From Fistularia commersonii (Eukaryota; Chordata; Actinopteri; Syngnathiformes; Fistulariidae): a stretch of 64,000 nt of DNA. Positions 33,212-44,346 of the stretch are shown here, one piece after another. A model generated the notes under the pieces. The model searched no databases and was not told the origin of the DNA. It saw nothing but the letters and a program-made list of their open reading frames with translations. The translations under genes and the position numbers were made by a program. Numbering within the stretch: the first letter of the stretch is position 1; every line of letters starts with the position of its first letter. The stretch lies in assembly GCA_037954325.1 (NCBI GenBank), contig JBBMNZ010000016.1, positions 4,287,001 to 4,351,000 on the forward strand, in the 5' to 3' direction.

Positions 33212-33913
33212 ATGGATGTGAGATGCGAAAATTTCAGCCTCCGACTTTGCCTTCACGCACATGCAGCATTTAATCACGGAGTAATGGCCCCGCAGATTAT
33301 CTGTCATCCCGGGTTCGCAACAGTCACGCTTTTCAGGCCAACGCACAGCTGGATATTCCTGGCTCACCTCTGTACCCTATGCTTAATTTATTTCCTAAGG
33401 GAACATAAGACATCTTTCATTCCACGAGGGGAGGAAAACCTCTGCTATTCAATCCAACCGCTCAGTGTAGCGGTGTATGAATTCCCAGGATTTTTGACCG
33501 ATAGCTCACGGAGATCCACCGGCTCTGGGACAGAGCAGTCGTTCGTGTTCTCAGGTTGTCCGGCTCTATTGTTTCCCTTGTGTTTTCTCTGCTGTCAGGA
33601 GGGAAGTGTGATAAAGTTGCCCTTTCTTTTGCTGGTTTCTGTGTTTGCCTTGCTCTGCGGTGGGCGTCGGGCTCGGGGGAGCTTTGGGCACTCGGGCGAT
33701 TGTTTTACCCAAGGTTACAGGAAGGTCAGATCCGAAATCAATGAGGAAATAGCTCTGCTGCTCCAAACTCTATTTTCTGCCAAGCTGGATCATCCGAGAG
33801 GAGCTTGGATATCAGGAACTCCAAATGGGAGGATCGTTAACATGACGGATGGATGGAAGAGGAGGGATGAGAGAAGCGATGGAGAAAAGAATTCAAACAC
33901 GAGTGAAATGTGA
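33212..33913 (+). CDS. Unusually long open frame, no recognised family
   Basis: The frame is open from about 33110. Its first ATG at 33212 sits in a good initiation context (A at -3, G at +4) and gives about 233 codons to TGA. The predicted protein is basic at its end (MTDGWKRRDERSDGEK). It has two hydrophobic stretches, around GCPALLFPLCFLCC and KLPFLLLVSVFALLCGG. I recognise no domain. At this base composition a frame this long is unlikely by chance but not excluded. There is no obvious promoter or poly-A signal. It lies 120 bases after the exon-like segment, which has a good donor site, so the two do not read as one exon. Confidence 0.15.
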   Translation: MDVRCENFSLRLCLHAHAAFNHGVMAPQIICHPGFATVTLFRPTHSWIFLAHLCTLCLIYFLREHKTSFIPRGEENLCYSIQPLSVAVYEFPGFLTDSSRRSTGSGTEQSFVFSGCPALLFPLCFLCCQEGSVIKLPFLLLVSVFALLCGGRRARGSFGHSGDCFTQGYRKVRSEINEEIALLLQTLFSAKLDHPRGAWISGTPNGRIVNMTDGWKRRDERSDGEKNSNTSEM

Positions 33914-33919
33914 AACACA

Positions 33920-36900
33920 TCGATGTAATGGAAGTCCGGTGCTTTCTTGAAAACACTAATGATGCTGAGCACGATTGTATACTTGCTATCCTGTTCCTAA
34001 TTGTGCATCTTTTTAATTCCAAGAAGCAAATTAAAAAAAGGAAAAAAAACAAACAAATAAAATCAGCATCTTTTGTAGGTTTGAAGGACAATGCACGTAT
34101 TGGTGATCTTCATACGTTATCAAAATATACCAATAATCTGAAAATTGCATGAGAAATGATATCATACGGAGGTAGATATGCATTCAGCATTGGTTTTCAA
34201 ACAGGGTCTTCGTCATGATGACGTTCACATTGCCTCCTCTGAAAGGTATATTGCAATGCAATAATGTCTGGGGTGAGTGTCTGCCACATTGAAAACCTCA
34301 GGGGGTTGGTTTTAATTTTGCTTTTTTTCTGCTCTGCTTTCTCGGTGCAGAGCAGATGTTATAGATGGTAATCTCTCGCTGGTGATGAACAGTGTGAGCC
34401 GGTGGCATTCAAGTTATTTTGGTCACTGAAGCTGAACCAGGATGTCTTTAGTTGGGGACAAAGCTTTGAACACTGGATTTGGTTTTGCTCTATCCATTGG
34501 GTTCCCCAGGTCAGTGAGGCAATTGTTAGAAACTCACATTTTTTCCAGCTTCTTGCTGAGAGTTAGATGACAGGACCACTCTGTTATTTGTCTCGTAAGT
34601 CTACAGGCCCACTGCGTAGCCAAGGAGCTTAGTTTAGCACAAAGGCAGGAGAAACCTTATCTGAACATTAATTTTATTTGTCTCTAGAGGGTAGGTTTGC
34701 TCGCTGCACGATAAAACAAAAGGACAAAATGTACAAAATGATAAAATACAGACATGCTCATGTAGGGTACACTCTGAGGTTGGGGGTGGGAGTTAGTCAG
34801 GGACTGAATGCTTGGGACTCATTACAAACATATGCCTGGGTTGACCTTCATATTATTTGAAAACCAATACACAGAAGAAAGAGCAATTTTGGACATTACC
34901 TAAAGGAATTTTCGGTAGCGAGTTTAAAAAACAGATTGTTTACATCGTCTTACCATCCAGTTTTGCTTCATTTCATCGGAGCACATGAATAACATTTTAT
35001 TTTCGACTTTTCCAAAGGCAACTAAACGGGACTTTTTAAAGTGTTTGGTCCTATCAGAAAAAAAGCTGCTGTTACTGAGTTAAGGAGCCTTAACATTCAC
35101 AGTGTGACTTTGACTTTTTGAGTGTTTTTACACCTTCATTAGAAAAAGTAAATACCCCCAGTGCATTATTTTGAAATGTATCTGGTTTTACTGGTTCCCA
35201 GGACACGGGAACTCTGACTCCCCATTTGCCCCTCTTCCAAAAGCATTTAATGTCCTCCTGGAGAGCAGTGAATGTGGAAATGAGCCAACAAGTGGACCAT
35301 GAAGAGGAGTATACATGAACTCATAAATGCTGTGGTGGCAGACCTGGTGTGAGTCTGTGTGACGGGGCGAAGGGTCGACAAGGCTCTGGATTATTTGCAA
35401 TATTATCGAAAGCATTCTTTTAATAATAATCCTCAGTCGATTTATAATATGCATATGTAATTCTGCAATTTAATTGTTTGCACCTACTACCCCTCTTCCT
35501 TTCAAACTTCCCGTCAAGTCCATTGATGATCGTCTTGAATTGAGACTTTACACTTTAATCAATAAGACATCAATGTTGATATGTTTGAATTTGCATGCTG
35601 AAACTGCAAAAGGCAGGTAGGTTCCCATGAACGACCCACAGAAGATTCGAAACCCTGATCGATCCAAAAATACTTGACGATGAACCGACCTTTGGAGGCA
35701 ACATGTTTTCTTGCATTATTATTGCAACTCCAAATCGGTGCTTGCTCTAAGCCTCCCAAAACACCGTTCAAGTCATGTATTTATCAAGTGCTTTTCATCA
35801 ACAAAAAGAAGAAATAAGAGCAAGACAAACAAACATTCATTCGTCAATTGTCTATCGCTCCTAAACGGTCAGCTGCAGCTTTGCTAGAGGTTTCCACTCA
35901 GCCCACTGCACATTTTTAGACTGTGGGTTGCTCATTATATTGCTTATGGAAAACAAGCTTTCTTTCTTTTCGGTTGACTTTGGAATATGAATCGGTAACG
36001 TTGTCGCCCCGAACTGAATTTTTCTGACCCGCTGGAAGGAATTCTTTAATTTTTCAAAGACGGGCCAAGTTGAAAGTCGGAGATTGACTAATTTCATGTG
36101 ACGGTTAAATTGTTATTGTCATGAGAATGTATCTGATCCCTCTGAAGGCTGGGCTTTGAGACCGTAGGACAAAATGAGGGACAGGAAACACATGAAAACA
36201 GAAGCAAAGAATTTGGCTCCAGAGTAAGCCAGACTCTTGTCATAGTGCTTTTCTGAAGTTTTGGATTTCAAACCAGCTTCACTATTTGAAGTTCACCTGA
36301 GGTTTCGCGCTATAGGTGCGCAACAATCGAATGATGTCTCTTTTCCTCCTCATATCTGATGGAAAATACATTTCCTGCTCGATGATAACAAATCAGGCCT
36401 TGCAAGAATGTTTATGGTATTTAGACAGTTAACGCTTGATCTGTTCGTTGTCAATTTTTAATAGGTATGAGTCATGATTTCAGTACGTCAAGTTTTAAGA
36501 GAAGTGAGGGAACAATAAAATATGTTTATTTGAGCGAACTGGATCAGCCTACATCCTCAAATTTCCCTTCAACTGTATTTGAAGTCCATTTTGTTTTGTC
36601 CATTTTGGCTTAAACCCACGTGACATCATTTCCCCTTTTGAAATCCCATGGAATCGCTTCACTCAGCAGCATTCACCTTTGAGGAAATCTCAATAAATGA
36701 ATGGAAAACCTGCACCTGGCATTATTGAGCCGTACGATGCGGTGAAAATGAACGTGTCAAGCAGAATCGGGACATCTGTGTCATCACTTGTCTAGCGGTA
36801 TTCTGTTTTGACTGTTTTGATAGATTCAAATTTCATGGCAAAGTCGGTGTATTAGAGCGACAAAGCACCGTACAAAACTTTTTGTTATATGTTTTCATAT

Positions 36901-39900
36901 TTAATTCTAGATTACCCGTCACGTCTATTTGTGTATGAAATTCCGCTGTCACACCGTGAGGCAAATTCCAATGACATTTTGGGAATAATGCCATCCAAGT
37001 GTTTGAAGTTCCTTTGCGGTAATCCGGACAGCATGCGTATGATTCTTTGAATTTATTCAGCGGTGGCTGCCGAGCCCGCTCTCGAGAAAGCATCAATTAC
37101 AGTAGATTGTTCGGAGTCTTTTTTAGTTTAGTGCGAGCGGTTTGGCCGAAGCAGCAAAGCAAACGCGGCGCGGTGTGTTTAGTGAGTTCTGACATGGTCC
37201 AGATCTCTACTGATCCGACTCTATTGAGTAAGGACATGCATTTGGGGACAAGGAGATTGATGCTATTCCCGCTGAACTCTCGCAAATCCCCGTCCTTGAC
37301 TGGTAACATTTCAGGGTTTGTGGGTAATGAAGTAAATCACTTCCCTTGCTTGTTAAACATGACCATTAAATAGCATTATGTGCTGGCCTCTGTAATGGCT
37401 TTTGCGTGTCATTGCTTGCATCTGTTGGATGGTGTTTCTGGGTTGTTTATTTTGATTATCCCAAAATACTGTAACTCTGCTCCAAAACGTTACAGGCATG
37501 GGTGGAAATAATGAGTCCGAGGGCGAGCGCGTAGAAGACAGAGGTTGTTTCAAAATGACACATCGGGACCGTCGATCTACCGAAGCACCGTTGCGCTTCG
37601 TGATTTCAAGTTCTCAAAAGGCAAACGTTTCTCTTTTGATTTTTTACAGTGCATGTCGGGACCGTATGAAACAATCTATACAATTTCATGCTAGTCGTAA
37701 AAAGACAAGCGCTTGAACTCGCTGATCAACCCTGACAAATCTCCAATTTCTCAGAACGACTTCAAAGCATTGCCCTCCAAACCTTCAGCACATCCCATGA
37801 TCCCAGACATTCAAAGCCACGTCAGACCCTCAAACTATAATCACATGTTTTCAAGGTTACACCCAGGAGATTACGGTTCAGGTGGTGACCCTTTATGGGT
37901 CGAAAGCTCAGGTTTACTGTCTTTACCAGTTAATGTTTCCGTCCTTACTATGTTATGACTCGGGACTTTTAAAAGTTACATTTTACTTGGGCTTGTCAAG
38001 AATTGCATGGTTGCAGCTCCTCTGTTACCTCCAAAAGCAATAAAAATACAAAACTCCAAAAGCTTTGCTTTGGATGTAAAATTTCAATCATCATTTCTGT
38101 TATCAAAACTTGAAGAAAATGGCAGCGGTTGTGGAATCGTATTAAAAGTACAAGACATTGTTTTTCTCATTTATTTAATACAACTGAGAACATTTCAAAG
38201 TTGCACTTCAAGAAAGAATTTGAAAATCAGCGTTCGAGAGTTCAGGTGACAATTTTTGGGGAAGTGGGCTTGTTTACACTTTGCCTGGCTATACAGAATT
38301 GCATGTTAAAAGCTTTTTGGCTGTCGTTGTGTATGCAGATATTACGAAGGAAGATAATTCAAATTTTGTGATGAACTTTGTGAGAAGCACCATCGACATT
38401 GTCTATTACAAGATGTGCATTTTACTTTGGCACAATTTTGGTACAGTTTTAATTTGTGTATTGCAACATCTTTTTGGAGCTGGCTATTCACAATAATAAA
38501 AATCCCATGTTTATACATTTATTACATCTAATTTACTTTTACTGATGATTCAAATGATGAAAATAATAGCATTTTGCAGTAGATGGAATGTAATTTGATT
38601 CAGAAAGAAGAGGAGGGATATTTTCTCTTACCTTTGACATAGACATTTTTTGTAGGGTTTTGTAGGGTTGCATTTTTAGAAACCTTTTTTTTATTTGATT
38701 TCATTTATTTAGCTAATTTTGGCAAAATACTGTACTTATTTTCACTGCTGTTCCTGAAACCTGAGTTAATGGTTGAAAAAAAAATCCTGATCATAAACAC
38801 TAAATATTTATTCAAATGTTAGACAGGCATGTCCACTGCTTCACCACTAAAGATTTGACTTTGCTGAAACTCATTTTTTTACCCGGGGAAAATCATTTTG
38901 CAAAGCCAAGTAAGTCAAACAAGAAATGGACCACATTGAAAAAACAGAAGGAGCGAGCATAAGATGATATTACAAGTCGCTCAACATCTATGTTTAACAC
39001 ATTATGTTTTGATTGACATCACGGAAGAAAATGCAAAACACAGACAAAAAGATGTGGTTTTACAGCTCATTATGTCTAAAAGTGTGCTTTTCCAATTGCA
39101 GCACACCTAAAACTAGACATGTTATGATATGCATACAATAACTTATTCAATAGGTTTTCAAAGATGGCTAATTTGATTTTTTTTTTAAACTTCTTTGTAG
39201 GTGGTCTCTTCTAGGCTGATCATGGTTGGTAGAGAGAAAAATAACACACACACACACGTATGCACAAACAAGACAAAACCATCTCAAAATGATGCCAGAG
39301 AATCGATTTATAACACACCCGTTTTAGTAATATGCAGTACTTGTGTATCGAGATTTTTTCACAAAAGAAATATCTAATGTGAAGTAGAATCGAGGCGGTA
39401 TTCTTCATTGATTAGAAAAACAGTCCTCCATCATGCGATTCGACAAAGTGAGAGACTCCAAAAGAGATGCTTTACAAATGTCAGTCCAGGTGCATCCCTG
39501 GAAAAAAACAAAAGCGCTTACAAAAATAAAATAAAATGAAATGATATGGACAAAAGAAGGCACACGGATCAAACGTAAGGGAAGATTGGATAATGTGATA
39601 CAGGTGAACCCGAACGGGGTTGAAGCGTAACGGTAGGAAACCCAAGGACAGTGAAGATGTGTCAGAGAAGAGGCCCGAAAAAGGCACATTAGCCAAATGA
39701 GTTTCAGCACTGATGTCTGACATGGTGACATAGTTCTGAACCATCAGTGAAGCACCTGTGAGAGAAATGGCTTTGACAGGACACACACCATGTGAGGGAC
39801 ACCACATGTAACACTGCAACTCCGTTAACAAATGGAATGGAGAAAGTATGTCCGTGAAGGATCCCGAGGGGTCCGTTGGACCATGCGAGCCGGTCACGGT

Positions 39901-40325
39901 TACCACATGTCGTGGCCTGGCGGTGATCAAACCGAATCCGTACCACCCTATACATGACAGAGGGGCAAACATTCACCCAGATACATCAAGGAGAATGAAA
40001 GTTGCCTTGTAGAAGGTATGTTTCTCAAGGGCCATCTTGAGTCTGATTTTTACGGTGACAGTACACATCCTCTATTTGCTTGCTGTGCCCATCAAAGAGC
40101 TGCTATTCAAAAAAAAAAAAAAAAAAAATTATCTTTGTGATACCCTGCAGTCCTGGGACTTTACAGCAAACTTGAATCACTGGCCAGTTGGCTAGAACCC
40201 AACTCTGTGGAAACTATCAGAAAACCCAGTAACTACACAATGTCAGCCTGGCGAATAGCGGGGGGGGGGGGAATGGGCTAATGTGATTATGGTTGCATCT
40301 GAAGAGAGAATTCCAACGTGGAACC
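33920..40325. other. Intergenic DNA, no gene seen
   Basis: Unique sequence with scattered homopolymers, including poly-A at 40109-40128 and G12 at 40260-40271. CpG-richer patches near 37030-37170 and 37500-37610 have no clear exon. The overlapping minus frames at 39405-39976 (up to 163 codons) are unrecognised and discussed in the findings. Confidence 0.55.
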
Positions 40326-40329
40326 GAAG

Positions 40330-40811
40330 GAGCAGCGTTTGATTTGTCATGAGCGCTGCGGAGCCCTGACTGTGGTCGCTCACACTTCACTGCTCAGGGG
40401 GAATCCACAAAGCAAGTGTCCGTGCTGTTTGGTTTGTTAATTGGACAAAGTATTATGAGGGTCTTGTCAGCCAGGGAAGGGATGGGCTGTATTCCCAGAA
40501 ATAACACAGTTGCGCACAAGGAAATTACCAGCATGCTTGTAGAAGTCAGAGAGGCACCAGACACGGCGTCTGTAATATAATCAGTGTTGGAGGATCATTC
40601 ACTATTCATGTTAAAACAGAATCACTTTCTCCTCTCCATCTCGCTCTCGCTGCTTTACTATCATTCCGCCGGCAATGGATGGACCTCTTATTAGGTCAGC
40701 CGAAAGTGGAAAATTAGCACAATTCCCCCAGGCGCGGATTTATCCCACATCTCTTCCAATTAGCTTCCTGAGCTTCTGGAGATAATTGCAATGTACAGTG
40801 GAGAGACAACC

Positions 40812-40857
<46 letters not shown>

Positions 40858-41470
40858 ATTCCCACCTCATTCCACAGACCATGATGCACTTTCTGACATA
40901 GAGAAAGAGACAGTGAAAAAATAAACTTAAAGGAACTGAGAGGGTAACTATAGGATCAACGTCCCATCTCTAATCCAGCTTGGAGGCAGCCCCATCCCGT
41001 GAGCCCGGTTCTGTTAAGTACTTACATACGCTAGGAAGAGTTTGGAGTTGGGAGAAGTTTTGCATGTGTTGTCATTTATAGCGCTATCATCTTTAATAAC
41101 GGGAAGGGATTAGCGCCATTGCCTTTTGATCCTATAATCCGCGCTCCTCAAAATCCCAAACTTTATCGGCTTGCCTCTCTGCTGGACCGGCTGATCTGCT
41201 GGGAAAGGCAGAAATTGACCTCAAATGAGGCGCTGTGCTGTGAAATCTCCGACAGGTGACAGCAGTAATTCATTGCAGAGAGTAGAAAAGTTGGCCTAAT
41301 GTGGCCATGGGAGATGAGCCCGTTGGCTCATATGAGGCTGTTGTCAAGAGAGATTAAATGACTTCATAAATATGCCCTTCCATTTTGCGGTGCTGTATAT
41401 CACTCGGCTGCATTAATCAGCACTGCCCATCCATAGCACTGTAATTGGATCTGAAGATTAAGAGAGAAGC
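40330..41470. promoter_or_regulatory. Candidate cluster of conserved enhancer-like sequence
   Basis: About 1.1 kb of balanced, repeat-free sequence, apart from the CTG tract, dense in developmental factor motifs. It has 'gggattag' (OTX/bicoid type), CAGGTGACAG (E-box with TGACAG), 'ttaatcag', 'gtaattggat' and GATA cores. No long open frame crosses it. It looks like vertebrate conserved non-coding DNA. This is judged by eye, with no alignment. Confidence 0.3.
40815..40856 (+). repeat. (CTG)14 trinucleotide repeat
   Basis: Fourteen perfect CTG units inside the enhancer-like block. The tract is uninterrupted, so it may be polymorphic. Confidence 0.95.
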
Positions 41471-41479
41471 AACTTAATC

Positions 41480-43050
41480 TTTCTACCTGTATCATACATC
41501 ACCATGTGATTTATATCAAATATGGAAGCGACACGAGAGTTTCGATTCGCCGAGCAGCCAAGCAAGAAGTAAAACAATGTATATATCAAACTGTGACATT
41601 GTACTTCAGATTGTACTCGAGTTTGACATATGATATTCATAATATTGCGATCTACATCCGAAGGCTGGTACTTTTCTGCTCTGGGCTTTTTTTTGACTTT
41701 TAGAATTCATCACTAAAGTACTGTTTTGTTTTGTTTTTTTTTTTCATCCCGGAACCATTGCTATTTTCACAATAATATGAACGTCTCCTAAGTCATTTAG
41801 AGCTTACCTAACCCTTAAAATCAGTTAAATCTAACGCATATCTAAAAATCCTGAAGAAATGACCAAAAGGCCGTCAACAATTGGTGCAATTTATCTTTCG
41901 CCAGAAAATCAATGTTGTTGGTATGTGGAGGAGAATTCCGTATTCCATAATATACATCGTAACCTGATGTACCTCCACGAGAAAGCAATTTTGCATTGCA
42001 GCAGCACAGACCCAAATAGAAATGGTGGATTCCAAAGTATGAAAGATCTTTGCGATTTTTACACCGAAACGATTTTTAACCATCATGTATTTTAACTCAA
42101 AAACAGAACTCAGAAACATAAAGACTTTCCACCACCACCGCTGTGTTTTTTTTTTTTTTTTTTTTTTTGTTAATCTACCACCTATAATGGTAGGTTTATT
42201 TTTACAATATCAGACAGATGATTGAGATTCCTACCGATGTTGAATTACGTGGAAACTTTTCTGTTTCAACCTGCACAAACTTGCAAGTGACAAACTCCCC
42301 TGGAAATTCATCTCAACAGTATTACTTTTTTTTTTACTGCTGAGAACATTATATACTTGAAAAAAACACCAGAGACAGTTGGATGCATTAGTTCAAAGGA
42401 GTGTTACAAATGGCCTCCTTTGGCTCTCTTCATTAACGTGACACGGCCTCCCTCTCATCCACAGGATTGATGTTCCACTTTTCATTTATGGCCCTTCCCA
42501 CAACCATGCTTCCATACAGAGAGTAGCTACATTTCAGTATCTCAGAGCAAGGGTTTGTGGTTTCACAGTGGAACTAATTAAACAGACGGGGTTCTGTTTA
42601 TGTTAAGCAATGTTTGAGCGCAAAGAATGACAGAAACTTAATTACATGTTGCTGTGAGACTAGAACAGCCACTTCAACTCCAAAGTGTACAAGTTTTACA
42701 GGATCTTACCTCGGATGGGATTACCAGAGTTGTGTGCCGTATTGTGCTGATTGTGCGTCCTTTGAGACACGCGTAATAATGTAAAGTTTGTTTCCTCTTT
42801 TAAAATCTTATGTTCATGAGCTGCATGACTAATTTGTTACAGCATTTCTGTTAAATGGAAACTCACTGTATGTACGTGTATTTCATGTGTGTGTGAGGTG
42901 GGAGGTTCATCATGTGGTTATGGTGAGGCTTGTGTGTGTGTGTGTGTGAACATGCAACATACTTTTAATCCTTTTTTTTTAATGATCGTTTGCTAATTGC
43001 GTGTATTTCAATTCAAAATGCTTTTGAATCTTCTCTGAAGGTGCTTTTTT
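41480..43050. other. Intergenic DNA, no gene seen
   Basis: AT-rich unique sequence with poly-T at 41735-41744 and 42147-42168 and a short (GT)n at 42931-42949. Small frames at 41458-42119 on both strands have no recognisable features. Confidence 0.55.
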
Positions 43051-43054
43051 ATAA

Positions 43055-43140
43055 GATCCAAAGTGTTTATTGTCATATACACAGTCTGAAAATGTGTTTC
43101 CTTGCACAATGAGATTCTGACTCTGCTGGCCGCAGGGTAG
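43055..43140 (-). mobile_element. LINE/SINE 3' tail fragment
   Basis: On the minus strand it reads '...ctcattgtgcaaggaaacacatttt...atatgacaataaacacttt'. This is the same class of 3' end as the insert inside the RTE copies. It directly precedes RTE fragment D. Confidence 0.5.
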
Positions 43141-43179
43141 CCAGTCATTGTCGGCCATATGACTGGAAATATTAGTAAA

Positions 43180-43714
43180 GATAAAGTGGAGGATTTTAAG
43201 TGCAGAGATTCAACTGTCTAGAGCAACAGAGATTGTGGAAAATGGGTAAAGAAATGTTTGCAAAAGTATTCAAATGGTTGGAGAAAAGTGTCAGGGGTTA
43301 TGTGTCATAAAAAATATGAGTCACAATGGCAGGTAAGGTGTAAAAAGAGGAGGCAGACAGAGGCAGCAGAGATGAAGATGTTGAGGTTCTTTTAGGGCGG
43401 GAGGAGGATGGATATGATCAGGAATGAGCCCATGAGAGACAGCATATGTTAGATGTTTTGAAGATAAAGTCATAGAAGCCAGACTGAGGTGCTATGGTCA
43501 TGTAGAGGAGGGATAGTGAGTATATTGATGGAAGGATGGCGAGGTTGGAGCTACCAGGCTGGAGGCCTAGAGGGAGACCAAAGAGAAGATTTATGGATGG
43601 AGTAAAAGAGGACATGAAGTTGGTTGGTGTGCGGGGATGCAGAGGATAGGGGGAAATGGAGGCAGATATGTCGCTGTTGTGGCCTCTGAAGGGAGCAACA
43701 AAAGGAAAAGAAGA
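43180..43714 (+). mobile_element. RTE-clade LINE, 3' fragment D
   Basis: Plus-strand remnant of the C-terminal part and 3' end of the RTE open frame. 'VEDFK', 'STV-SN-DCGK' and 'NGWRKVSGVMCH'-like pieces appear in shifting frames, followed by the 'GRPKRRFMDGVKEDMKLVGV' region near 43560-43640 and the 3' terminus at about 43714. It is heavily frameshifted and more diverged than copies A and C. Confidence 0.75.
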
Positions 43715-44346
43715 CTGTCAATGTTGGACTGGTGAGAATTTATGATAGACATGTGATCATGTGTTTCAGTAACATGTAACATTATCTCATTGCTAATCTC
43801 TTTTATTTTGACAATTTGGGTATTTGGAATAGGTGTGATCATTCTTACTTATTTCAGTGTATGGCTTTGCTGTCAATGGACTGATTAGACCAGGAAGTCC
43901 AAGAACTATAACTTTACAGAAGTCCAGTTGAGTAACAATGTAACAAAGGAATTCTCACACAGAAGCCATAGGAATGTTGCTCCTTCACTCTTATCTAATC
44001 TTACACTAAACTAAACAAAAATGACATTTAAAAAAAAATCAACAAGTGTAAGATAAGTAAATGAATAGAGTCCTAAATTATGGCAAGAAGACAAAGTAAC
44101 TTCACTTTTTTGTACAAGCAACCAGCAAAGGATTACTTCCCCCGTCAAGGATCTTCTGACGTGCCAAGCTGACTTTGTCAAATTGAATAAATTGAAGTAA
44201 TAATATAGAGTAAAAACACAGAATCCACACACTAGCAATGGGAACTCCCGATATTTTGAACATGTCAACGGCTCAAACTACCACTAAAATCTCATGTGTA
44301 AGTTCCTTCCCTTCAAGTCAGCCTTCAGTCGTGGGGCTTTGACGTC
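43715..44346. other. Unique spacer between RTE fragments
   Basis: I see no gene or repeat between fragment D and copy C. Short frames on the minus strand are unrecognised. Confidence 0.5.
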
